Positions 26,336 to 37,107 of a stretch of 64,000 nucleotides of DNA are shown here, one piece after another (the stretch's first letter is position 1; every line of letters begins with the position of its first letter). Both the position numbers and the translations under genes were made by a program. The stretch comes from Dermatophagoides farinae (lineage: Eukaryota; Arthropoda; Arachnida; Sarcoptiformes; Pyroglyphidae): positions 2,294,001-2,358,000 of the forward strand of contig NC_134681.1 in assembly GCF_024713945.1 (NCBI RefSeq), read 5' to 3'. The notes below the pieces were generated by a model. It was not told the origin of the DNA. It was given only the letters and a program-made list of their open reading frames with translations, and searched no databases.

Positions 26336-28296
26336 TCAATTACGCCATTCAATCATATGTTGCCGTGAATCGAAAAAGAATAAAAAATCCGAACATAATA
26401 ATATGAAACCAATGGCTGAATTGATCAACGTTACACGTATCATTGTTTCATCTTCATCTTCAAACACATTCACTGGTCTTTTATCTTTGATTGAACGAAA
26501 TTCTAACATATAAATCAATTCATTCGGTAATGGTAGCTGAATATTCTGTAAATTATTCTGAAATAATGGTATTGTAAATTTTGTTATTGATAATAATTTA
26601 TTTTGATCATTATCATTCACATTATTATTGTTATTGTTTAATATCGTCGTTGATTTAAGGCCTTTTTGTTGATTAACATTGCTACTACTAATATTGCTGC
26701 TGCTATTTTGTTGTTGTTGTTGCTGTAATTGGCTATAATAATAACGTAATTGTCGTAAATTTGCACGAGTCATTATAAATGTTTGTTTTGTTTGTTGCTG
26801 ATGGTGGTGGTTGTTCTGTTGCTTTTTTTGCTGTTGTTGTTGTGTTGAAAATGCACGACATGGTTTATGGAATGCTAAAAATGCTGTATAAAAGGCAAAA
26901 AGGGCTGCAAATCCCATGATTAATACCATCTAAAATCAAGATGAGAAGAATTAACCAAAAAAAAAAAAAACATGGAAAAATTTTTTTTTTCTTACTTACA
27001 AGTAAAATAGTCATCACTTTAAAATCTTCATGTTTTGGCACAATATTTATACAGCCAAACAACATGATAATGATTGACCAACAACCGATTGCCGTATGAA
27101 ATATTTGTAATGAATCATAATAATTTTCAATGAATGATTCCATTTCTTTTGCAATGGTGGTCTGATTTTTATTGCGCAATGATTTTGTCGATATTTCTGT
27201 TCCAGTTATCGGTTTAGTAGTCCAACGAGATAATTCTTCACGAGGCAACAACGGTATCTGACAGGGTTTATGATCCAACATTAGAAAACAGGCAACCATC
27301 GATAACTTTATTTTACATAAAGAGGAAAAAACGAAATGAAAAAAAAATTTGTTTTGCAAAAAGAAAAAAGAAAAAGAAATATCAGATATGAACAGCAGCA
27401 CAAGCACAAGCAGCACAACCAGCAGCAGCAATGCAAACGAAATTGAAATTTTTTTATTTTTATTTTTATTATTCAACAATAAAAAAAAATCAAATCAAAA
27501 AAAAAGAAAGTGAGAAAATGAAAAACGAAATTGAAATTGAAATTCACACGCACGCACTCACTCACTTACTCACTCACACGCATAAATCGATGTGAATGTG
27601 AATGAATGTGAATGTAGCAGCAGCAGCAGCAGCAAAACGAAGAAGAAAAAACATTTGTAAAGCGATGAATTTCGAGCAAAATAGAAAGAAAAAAAAATTT
27701 AATTCAATGAATTTTGCAACGAACCAAAAAAAAAAATGAAAATGAAAATGAAAATGTAAAGAATTTGCAAAAGAAAAAAGCTCATTTGTGATAATATGAT
27801 CATTATCATCATTACAATGTATAATAATTTTTTTTTCTTTTCCTGTTCATCTTGTTCGGGTTATATTATTCCGGCCATTCCATTCCGTAAACACAGAATG
27901 ATGAAATGATGTTGGAATCTCTCACTATGTGCACTATTTCGTTATTATTGTTCATATTATTTTTTCAAAAGAAACAAAAAAAATAGCTTTTCTATATGCT
28001 TTGACATTGATACATTAACTCTAACGAATAAATTTTTTTTTTATTATTATTATTAAGTTTAGCATCCCTAAAGCTAATAATAATAACGATATATAATATT
28101 GTATATGGTGTAGTTAGTGATATTGAATAGACCAAGAGATAATCCTGGAACATTTTTGTTTGTTTGTTTTTTTTTTTTTTTTTTTTTTTGGTTGAGAAAA
28201 AAAATTTTTTTTTTTCATTTCAAATAAACGACATACCAATGAAATGATGCCAACTAATTCATGGAACCAAGTTCGTTTTCCATAGCTTGAAGCCAT
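26336..28296 (-). CDS. Four-pass membrane protein of unknown family (319 aa, three exons)
   Basis: The exons are 28237-28296, 27000-27305 and 26336-26929. The introns are 931 and 70 bp, both phase 0 with GT-AG ends, and all joins keep frame. The start MASSYGKRTWFHE was chosen because the first helix then begins right after it and spans the exon 1/2 junction. Predicted membrane segments lie at about residues 13-33, 88-109, 116-141 and 286-309. The first loop (about 34-87) has an N-glycosylation site (NQT, 67-69). The third loop or tail (about 145-285) is a low-complexity region rich in Gln, Asn and His, with Q5 and longer tracts made by CAA repeats. The last helix is followed by a short charged tail ending MIEWRN. 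The topology resembles tetraspan families in general, but none of the tetraspanin, claudin or LHFPL signatures is obvious. I do not assign a function. Confidence 0.75.
27306..28236 (-). other. First intron (931 bp) of the four-pass membrane protein gene
   Basis: It begins GTATGT after codon 20 and ends AAATAAAG on the minus strand. It contains CACTCACTCACT-like repeats (27551-27580), (GCA)n at 27617-27634 and poly-A/T, and no coding signal. Confidence 0.6.
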
Positions 28297-31200
28297 TTTG
28301 AAACTGATGATAAAGTTGGTCTTTTTTTTTCTTTGTCTGTCTGTTTGTTTGTTTGTTCCGTAAAATAATGACGACAATGATGATGATAGGAATTTTTTTT
28401 TTGTTTTTTAATCTTCAAAACAATAATAATGGTATGTGCGCTGTTGCATTGTTTTGTTGACCGATGACAGTTTTTTTCTTTTTTCTTTTTTTTTTATTCT
28501 ATGTGAAAATTTTTATGTTGCACAGAAATTTCGTTAATTGTATGGCTGTGTGTATGCAAGTGTGAATGAATTTGAAAACTTTTTTTTGTTTTGTTTTGCC
28601 ACCATCATCTCATTTTGATGATGAATCAGTTGAAATTTAGAAAAAAAAAATTTTAAATTTGAATGTAAATCACTGTGAACTTGTTAAATTGATTCAAAAT
28701 ATTTTTTTTTGTTTCAATCACGTGAACACAACGACAAACAACATCAGCAAACGCACACACACACACACACACATCACTTCAGCATTCAATGAACGTTTTG
28801 TTTTTTGTTTTTTGTTTTGCACCATCAAACATAATGCATTGATTTTTTTTCTGCTTGTTAGATTAATGAAATAAATGATGATGATGATGATAATGATGGC
28901 CACTGATCATTGACCAGGAAAAAAAGAAAGCAAAAAAAAAATCTAAGCTACAATCATAATGATAAAGTGAATTGGAAACGAAAAAAGAGAATAAGATTTG
29001 AATCAAAGTTAATGCCAAAAACAAAAGAAAAAAGAAAAAATGCATACGTGCATGAGAAGAAAAAGAATGAAGAACCAAATGAAATCCGTCCGTTGAATTA
29101 CCATTGAGTTAGTGATTTTTTTTCCTTTTCGTTTAAAGATCACGATCGAATCATGATTCTTGTTGAATGAAATGAACTAAACCCAAAACTGACAAAATTG
29201 ACTTGGATACTTGAAATGTGTTTTACATCATGTGAAGAACGAACACCGACGTTGAAGAGGAATAAAAACGTATTGTTGAATTTGACAATTCATTCACACA
29301 AATATAACCAAATATATACGAAAAAATAGCTGTGTTTGGACTTGCGTTGTTGTACGGTATTCTGTTATATATGTATGGCGCCAATATAAAACATTGAAAA
29401 TACGGCGCGCCGTCTCCATTATTTCATAGATATATCAAAAAAAAAAAAAAAAAAAAACAAAGTTAGTTAGTCAAGTTGACGATGATGATCACTCAAATAT
29501 CATATCATCAGCTGTAAATCATGTATCTGTCTGGTGTATATGTTTGTTGATGAACCGCCAAATCAATTAAAACCAAAAATGAAAAAAATTTTTCAAATTT
29601 TAAGTTTACAGCACAAAATCATTATTTTGTTGTTTTCAATTTTCATTTTTTCGTTCATTTAAAAATTTCTTTGGTCTCGACGACCAAAAAAAAAAATGCC
29701 TTAAATGATGCCATTTAAATGTGGGCGAGTGGGTTGATCGTAATCGATAATCAATAAAAGCCCGAAAAAAATGAAATGAAATTTCTCTCTTGGTTTTTGG
29801 TTGTTTTTCCGTTGCAAAAAAGAAAAAAACATTTCCCGAACAAAAAAAAATCATAATCATTATCAATGAGAGAAAAAAAATGTGATCATTTTATTTTCTT
29901 TGTTTTTCCTTACAAGATACAAAACAAAAAAATCTTGGCTGATTTATTAAACTTTTTATTGCCATTGTAATTGTTGTTGTTGTTGTTATTGTTATTACTA
30001 TTGGTGTTCCAAATGGTTTCGTTTTTTATTCGGGTAAATGGCTAATCGATAAGCTAACATATAAGGATTAGTCTCTCTCTCTGTGTATGGGTGTGTGTGT
30101 GTGTTTAGTTTAGTGGCGCCGTACAGGAAACCAAAAGACCAATTTGAAACATTCGATGGGAAAAAAAATTCAATCAATCGAATCCAATTGCTAAATATAG
30201 ACATTTTGTGTGTGTGTACGTTTTCTTCGGTAATAAATTTTATTAGCTAGTCGACCAATTTTTTTTAGCATTATATCTGACTTTGATGTTAACTTTTTTT
30301 TTATCAATGGATAAAAAAAACAATGAAATGCAGACCAGATTCATATGTGTATCATTCGAATGTCTCGAAAAAAAACCAATTGTGTACGTTGATTGAATAT
30401 GAAGGTGAAAAGCAAAAAAAAAAAAAAAAAATTTTCGATTCAAAAATGGAATTTCATCATCCTAGAGATGGCCAAGTATTTTGGTCACAACAACAACAAC
30501 AACAACAACGGCAGAAAAATGCCATTGCAATGATTTGAAAAGAATTTCGATCCATTTGGAACACACACACACACACAGAGGAAAAGTTTTCAATCTTCAT
30601 AATCATCATCAACATAGTTATTTGTAACCATGGATATTCTAGCGAAAAAAAAGAAGAAAAAGAATAAAAAATCAATGAATTTGATGATGCTTATTGGAGC
30701 AATAAATCTTTTTTTTATTCTGTGGAGATTCTTCTTCTTTTTTTCGATTAGTTGTAATTTCATTTATTTATTTATTTATTTTTTTTTTTTTTTGAATCCC
30801 TAATAATAATAATGTATATTGATTGAAAATCGAAATGGAACGGAATTTTTTTTCGTTTTTTTTTGTTTTCGTTCATTACAAATCAAATGTCCAACAACAA
30901 CACATCGTTATCAACAAACAAACAATTTTTTTGTTGTACCACTGTCATCGATGGACATCAATTTAATCGATAATGATTTATTTATCGATGAGAGGGTGAA
31001 AAAAAATCAATAATTTTTTTTTTTGCTTTTTCGATCAAAATCATCACAGATTCATCACTACATCCGATTACATATATATATGAACACGTGATGATGGAAT
31101 TTTCTATCGTGTGAAATCATTTAAAGGCGCAGAGTTTTTGTTATGGAAACAAAATATTCTGGGAAAAAAAATCAGTGATAAAAGAAGCAACTTGAAAATG

Positions 31201-32956
31201 GCAAAATAAAATGAAATTACGCCAACAACAACAACAACCCAATGAAATTGATGACTTTTTTTTCTCGCTCCCTCTCTCTCTCTCTTTTCAATTATTATTT
31301 GGGTATTTATTTTTTTTCTTTCACCAAACAACGTCGACGACGACGACGAAAAATAAATTAAAATTTTCTCTAGAACGAATCATTTAAGGAAAAAAAATTC
31401 GTTGTATTTAAATTCAAATCAAAAGAGAAAAAAAAGCCACCTAATATAGATGTTTACATTAGAAATGTAATGCAAATAAAAAAAATGATGATGATGATGA
31501 TGATGAAAAAAAACAGAATATATAGCCCTTCGACAAACCAACCAATGTCCACTGTTAATTTTCACATCATCAAATACACACACACACACACACATTGCTG
31601 GCCATTTGAAACCAAAAAAAGAAAAAACGGTCAACTTTGATCATGAAATGTGGTGATGATATGATGGAAAATTTAAAAAAAAAAGAAAAAAAAATCTTAA
31701 TAAAATACAAATCAAATGTATTCAATATATGAAGTAGTAGCAGTATAAATATATAAAGAGAAAATTAAAACTTGATGATTGATTTACTTGGCTATTTGGC
31801 TATGAACTGTGAATGATGATGATAAGACAGACATTGAAAATGGAAATCTAATCGATTTGGTGTTGTTTACGTTTCTAGATGCTACTACTGTCATGCTGTC
31901 ATTGTTGACTATTTTTTTTTTTTTTCGTTACGGTTTTTTTTCAGCTTTGACATTGGATTAAACAACAACAACAACAAAATGGATGAAGAATATAATATTC
32001 TGCATCAACGCATTTGAATTGAATTCGTTAATGTCGAATTTTTTTTTCTTTCTCTCTCTACTGGATTGTCTTGTTGTTGGTATGGATCTGACACTGATGA
32101 CATCAACACACACACACACACACCCAAACATACACATACATGGTTTATTTAAATGACAATTTGATGGACGAAAAAAAAATTATACCAGATTTTTAACACA
32201 TTTGGTCAATAAATAGACAAACAAACAAACAAACAAACCAATGAAAAGTGAAAATAAAAAGTTTATATTAGGACATCATTCATCAAATGGTAAAAAAAGA
32301 GAGAGATAGAGATAGAATCCAATTTCCATATATTTATTTCACTCTCGAATTCTTGACAATTTTCATGTGACAGAATAAAATTATCATTGACCAAAATAAT
32401 CACTTGATAATCTGTAGTTGATATAAGAAATATTAACAAAAAAAAAATTGAAAACCAAATGATCCAGGAACTGAGAATCGTGAAAAAAATCACCATTTCT
32501 ATCACATTTTTTTTGGTCTGATTCATTTGTTTAAAAGTTGAAACAAACAAAACAAAAAATTTCTCTCAGATGACAAAATTTTTAAACACACAAATGTTTT
32601 ATTTTGCATCAAAAATGAAAATTCATGATCACATGAAAACATTTGTCACACATTTAGCGTTATTTTTCACTGCTCATTTGCTCATTACTTAATTTGATTT
32701 TGAAAAAAAATTCTTTTCTCTGTATCTCTCTCACTGTGTGTGTGTGCGTCTTAGCCATATCAATTCAGAAAATTAATTTTTTTCACTTATTCACTTTTCC
32801 ATTGCGAACTGTTTTTTTTTTCAAAATCATCATCATTATAACCAGCCACGGCGAATAAAAAGAATGATGATGATCCAAACAACGAGAAAAAAAAGAAAAT
32901 TCTTATCATTCATAGTTTGAGGCAACCAAAAACGACAAAAATTCTTGTTTTAGAAA
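28297..32956. other. Intergenic, simple-repeat rich
   Basis: No gene is supported. The region contains microsatellites (for example (CA)n at 28754-28772, 31577-31594 and 32107-32123), (CAA)n, (ATG)n and A/T runs. One small GC-rich, CpG-containing spot (29377-29417, with GGCGCC and GGCGCGCC) stands out and might be a promoter. No TATA-ORF pair could be built from it. Confidence 0.55.
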
Positions 32957-33647
32957 TCTACTATTCTATGACGCTTGTTTGTCGGTAACTGCAACTTTTA
33001 CACTCGCCAAGTGCTTGCACTGTGTACTGGCACTGTGTATTAACTTGGCATTTGATGCGGGGAAGCCGAGCTGGACATTCCTACTTATTTTCAGTACAAA
33101 CATAACTATTTAGTATAAGCTACTCAGTGTGTGTTGTGTGTGTGTGTCTGAGCATGCGGGAAAACTTTTGAATGCCGCTGAACAGTTCGTCCAGCTCAGA
33201 AGTAGAAGTCGCTTCCAAAGAAACGCATTCTGTGGTATGTAGCTTTGACAAAGCTTTTTTTCATTGTTCTAGCTCAGCACACTTTGCTGCAGATTTTGCA
33301 TCCAATAGATGGTGCAGTCATTCAATAGTACATAGAAAGAGTTCGAATTCGAATTTTTCGAATTGATTATTGTGATAATACATGTGGCACGTGATTTTCA
33401 TTTTGTGTGCCTGTTGTGAGTGTGTGACTCTTGCCTGAAGACTGCATTCATTGGAATGATTTTTTTCTGTGTTTTTGTTCCCGTGATCTATGATCTACTC
33501 ATCGTTTGGTAAGTTATTTCGGTTATTTAACCTGATTATACCTAAAATACCTGATAACTTTTTTCATAACTTTTTTCATTTAAAATAAAGAAAATGGAGC
33601 ATTTACGATATTACAGAAAGCCACAGCGGTTGACGATTCAATGTTGA

Positions 33648-33932
33648 GTGTCTTCATGCGATGAACCCACAAGGTTATCCTATAGGATCTATAGACACAA
33701 ACTTGGATTAAACATTGGATCGATTATCATGTTCAGTCGCAATATTGAACCACAAAGTGGTTTGCTCAATGGCACGCGTTTATTTGTAAATAGACGCAGC
33801 ATTGAAGCTCGAATATTGACAAGGAGGCTATGATTCATTTTGCAGCAAAACGATCGAGATCTTAAGCTACCATTTAAATTGGTTCGTGGACGATTTCCTG
33901 TCGTATTGGCTTTTGCTCTGACAATTAATTAA
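33648..33932 (+). pseudogene. Helitron Pif1-like helicase fragment (copy A)
   Basis: One frame shows LGLNIGSIIMFSRN, LLNGTRLFV and, after an in-frame TGA (33831-33833), LPFKLVRGRFPVVLAFALTIN, which then meets TAA at 33930. These segments correspond to the C-terminal third of Helitron helicases (family pattern: H.L.L..G..IM..RN, G..NGTRL, LPF...R.QFPV..AFA.TINKSQGQ). There is no rolling-circle endonuclease domain and no Walker motif, so it cannot be autonomous. Confidence 0.82.
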
Positions 33933-34070
33933 TGTTTTAAGGAAAATCTTTCGATAAAATAATAATTAATGCAATGCACAAGTGATGGCTGACCCTGCGG
34001 TACCAAACCGAAGGCCGGAAGCAACACGCCGTGCATAGAAACCCACCGTCAGGCACGAAGCGTTAAAATT

Positions 34071-34236
34071 GACACCTTTGGCTGGGTACCAAGCAGGGGG
34101 GCGGCGCAGCCGCCACACCTGCGGGTATCCAGCTATATTGACCGTCAAGGATTGATACCTTTGACTGGATACCAAGCAGGGGGGCGGCGCAGCCGCCACC
34201 CCTGCGGGTATCCAGTTATATTGACCGTCAAGGAGT
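34071..34236 (+). repeat. Two GC-rich 83-bp cruciform-prone units (Helitron A)
   Basis: The units start at 34071 and 34154. Each can fold with three nested stems: CTGGATACC/GGTATCCAG outside (first unit with G substitutions), CAGG/CCTG in the middle and GGCGGC-GCA-GCCGCC inside. GC content is strikingly above the surrounding DNA. Confidence 0.85.
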
Positions 34237-34260
34237 CAGCCCCGCAGGGCCAGACCAGGA

Positions 34261-34277
34261 CAGGCGCGAAGCGCCTG
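34261..34277 (+). other. Helitron 3'-terminal hairpin (copy A)
   Basis: A perfect 7-bp stem with a GAA loop, 12 nt before the terminal CTGG at 34286-34289. It is the expected replication-termination signal of Helitrons. Confidence 0.85.
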
Positions 34278-34289
34278 TTCTCGGGCTGG

Positions 34290-35870
34290 TGAAAAAATAA
34301 AAATATAATTACATGATGCATGCATATAACGTAAGTGTGTGTGTGTGTGTGTGTAATATTTTTACATAACCAATCGCCAAAGGCTCAAAATGTGTATGTA
34401 CGCGCAAAAAAAAATAAATTCAATTAATAAAAATTCGAGATAATTCTGAATTTTTTTTTTTTGGTTTCGCCCGTGTATGAAATTCATGAACTTTGTATCC
34501 AACCGTGGAAATAGATGAGAAATGGGAAAAAAAATTTTTTTCACGTTTTTTGAACTCATATTATTCACACACACACACACACACGGATGATGATGATGAT
34601 TTATTTGACTTTAGATTCAAAATGATCAATACCAGCATAAACAAAACAAACGGGCACGGGTTTCAAAATGTTTTCTTGTTTCTCATGGATAAGAAAATTT
34701 TCATATTTTTTTTCTCTGTCGTTGTGTTGTTGTTGTTTTTTTCATAATGGATTCTTTATTTTGTTTGTTTGCCATACTTTCAGGACATTTCATGTGACAT
34801 ACTACACGCACATAACAAAACAAAATAAAAAAATGAAAAGAAAACAAACCGGATCAAATTATTGAATGGACGGAAATCTGGAAATTTTTTTTTTCACTTT
34901 AATGAATGTAAAAAAAACATCAACATCAACATCATCATCACCATCATCATTATCTTTGTATGCAATAAGAAACTTTTTTTTCCGTCGCTATTGGTGCAGA
35001 AAATATTGATTGATTCTCACAAAACGTCCATATTATATAATGTAACTGTGTAAAAATAAAATGATGTAATTTGGTACAAAACACGCACATGAAGTGAACG
35101 AAAAACAAAACAAAACAAACAATACCCAAAAAAATGGCAAAAAACAAGCTCGACCAAAAAAAAAAAAAAAAAATTAGTCTTAAACCGGGAAAAAAATAAA
35201 GTTTATATACACATATATAAAAACAATGTGAAAAAAAACAAACATTCTGTTTGTTTGTTGTTTATTGGTTGGTTTTTTTTCAATTTTTGCATTCGATACA
35301 TACGATCATCTGTTATCATCATAGTCAGCATCTTTTTTGACTTTTTTTTCTTCTTCTTCGATACGATGATTATGATGATGATGGGGATGATGAAAACATT
35401 GGTAAAAAAATGGCCAAAAAGAATGCAAAAGAGAGAGAGAGAACGGAAAAACATTAATCACTTCAAAAAATGTGTACATATCTCTTTATTGTTTTTTTTA
35501 AATTTCTTATTTTTTTCCATTTTTCTACTATTTTTCAGACTTTCGTAAGAATGTTACAATGTAATTTTTTCCATTTCGTTTCATTTCATTTTATTCCATT
35601 GCATTCTCTCGCTCTCTCTCTCTCTCTTGGTCTATCATTCTGATCCTTTCTTTTTTTGGGGGGAGGAAAAAACCAATTTTCCAAAAAGATTCCCAACCAG
35701 TTATTCTTTTTTTTCAGTTCATTCTTGTTTGTTTGGACAATTTTTCTTTTTTTTCATTTTGAAAAATATGTGGGCGTCAACAGCAATTTCTCTCTCTCTC
35801 CGCATACTTTATTTTTTCTGTTGAGAATTTAGCAAGAGGCTTGGAAGTATAAGATTCAATAGTTAGCAGT
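34290..35870. other. Intergenic between Helitron A and the copia-type element
   Basis: (TG)n at 34334-34353, (CA)n at 34566-34583, (GAT)n near 34585-34600, (TC)n at 35604-35626, and A/T runs. No gene is supported. Confidence 0.6.
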
Positions 35871-36015
35871 TGATGAATATGTGTTTTAATCATAATAAAT
35901 AACTGGTTAACAAACTCATATATATACAATATTTACACTATTGAACATACTAATTAAATATACTCAACAGTTATATTAAACAACTAATTCAATATTTCTT
36001 TTAACAATTCCAACA
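35871..36015 (-). repeat. 3' LTR of the copia-type element
   Basis: 145 bp, nearly identical to 36962-37107. On the minus strand it begins TGTTGGAATT, immediately after the purine tract. Confidence 0.9.
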
Positions 36016-36023
36016 CTCCCCCT
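36016..36023 (-). other. Polypurine tract of the copia-type element
   Basis: The minus strand reads AGGGGGAG directly against the 3' LTR, the usual plus-strand primer position. Confidence 0.8.
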
Positions 36024-36591
36024 GTTGAAATAAATATTGAAACGTCACAAAAACATCATAACAAAACGACGGCCATAACTTGCTCATGTCGTATTGCCAA
36101 ACTTGCCAAAACATATTCAAAGACATTGATTCAACCAATGAATCCTCTACCATTACAGTAATTCTCTCGTCTTTTTCATGAATATTCGAACTTCCTTTTT
36201 CTTCATATCTCTTGTTCTTTGCACAAACTAAATAACTTTTGGTACGATTTTCTAAACTTTCTTCTTCTTCTGTTTTCACATCTGATTTACCAATTCCATT
36301 TGGTTTTAATCTGTGAACGTCTGCACAAATACCTGATCGATCGGCAACCCTGGAGATTCTACCATTCAAATAACTAATGGTTCTTTCGTAATCACCATCA
36401 AAAACAACCGTTTTGATCACATGCCAAAATCATCAGATGATATCATTTCCATTGACGAAGATTCAACCAATGAATCTGCTAACACAACTGTGTTACCAAC
36501 GTCGTCTTCCTAAATGATTATCCACTTTTCCTGTGCCAGAAGAAACGCCAGATGAAACAATTCCATCATTTTCGTATGTATCGTCACCAAA

Positions 36592-36867
36592 TTAGTTTCT
36601 TAAACCAACGTCTGCAAAGACATACTCTGAAATGCTCTTTAGCACTTCTCTTGATTCCAGTTTACCATCCAATCTACGAATCATGCTAAGCATCGATTCC
36701 ACGTCTCCAGAACATTTCTGTGAAAGACTTCCTGTAGATTTGCTTGAGCTTTCGCTATGGAACTGAATCAATCTTTCCATCAACTGCTTGACATTCTCAC
36801 AGCCGGATAAACGATAAGAATTGGCCTCATCGACTGCTTGAACAACGAATGCCACTGCCAAGAACAA
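36592..36867 (-). pseudogene. gag-like remnant of the copia-type element
   Basis: An open frame of 91 codons on the sense strand of the element, containing CENVKQLMERLIQF and SMIRRLDGKLESREVL. This has the general look of a copia gag capsid segment (amphipathic, Leu/Glu/Lys rich). It is out of frame with the ATG-containing stretch next to the primer site, so the gag is broken. Identification rests on position inside the element and composition, not on a clear motif. Confidence 0.45.
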
Positions 36868-36934
36868 TCGAAACGAACAAAAACAACCAACAATTTGTAT
36901 CGACCAAAATACAAATGTTGGACTCTTGCGTGGA

Positions 36935-36947
36935 TGGACCCATAACC
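36935..36947 (-). other. Primer-binding site, half-tRNA initiator-Met type
   Basis: The minus strand reads GGTTATGGGTCCA about 14 nt inside the 5' LTR. It is complementary, with one mismatch, to the anticodon-arm region of initiator tRNA-Met, the site copia uses. Confidence 0.65.
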
Positions 36948-36961
36948 TGTTGGATGAGAAT

Positions 36962-37107
36962 TGATGAAATATGTGTTTTAATCATAATAAATAACTGGTT
37001 AACAAACTCATATATATACAATATTTACACTATTGAACATACTAATTAAATATACTCAACAGTTATATTAAACAACTAATTCAATATTTCTTTTAACAAT
37101 TCCAACA
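36962..37107 (-). repeat. 5' LTR of the copia-type element
   Basis: 146 bp, with one extra A compared with the other LTR. The near identity indicates a recent insertion or recent gene conversion. Confidence 0.9.

Larger units (their letters stand above)
32957..34289 (+). mobile_element. Non-autonomous Helitron, copy A (1,333 bp)
   Basis: The 5' end is TCTACTATTCTATGACGCTT, preceded by A. The 3' end has the hairpin CAGGCGC-GAA-GCGCCTG (34261-34277) followed 12 nt later by CTGG, then host T. These are the Helitron rules: A|TC at the start, a short hairpin before CTRR|T at the end, no inverted repeats and no target duplication. Inside is a Pif1-like helicase relic (33648-33932) and, near the 3' end, two GC-rich 83-bp units. 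The 5' and central parts match copies B and C closely. Compared with copy C, about 220 bp after the helicase relic is missing. Confidence 0.88.
35871..37107 (-). mobile_element. Internally deleted copia-type LTR retrotransposon (1,237 bp)
   Basis: Direct repeats at 35871-36015 and 36962-37107 differ only by a one-base indel near one end, as far as I can see by eye. On the minus strand each starts TGTTGGAATTG and ends CA, as copia LTRs do. Just inside the 5' LTR (minus strand) is GGTTATGGGTCCA, which resembles the half-tRNA initiator-Met primer site used by copia. Just before the 3' LTR is the purine tract AGGGGGAG. The internal 946 bp holds only fragmentary frames (a gag-like stretch at 36592-36867 and another at 36001-36420), with no protease, integrase or reverse transcriptase. 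Flanking 5-mers differ, so no target duplication is seen. Confidence 0.85.

Noticed and set aside
33172-33366. Frame starting MPLNSS, conserved at 48237-48425
   Set aside because: Conserved because both are copies of the same Helitron; copy B has a one-base insertion that breaks it, and no family resemblance was seen.
34071-34236. Regular palindromic repeats suggesting a CRISPR-like array
   Set aside because: The units are head-to-tail 83-mers with no unique spacers, inside a eukaryotic transposon.
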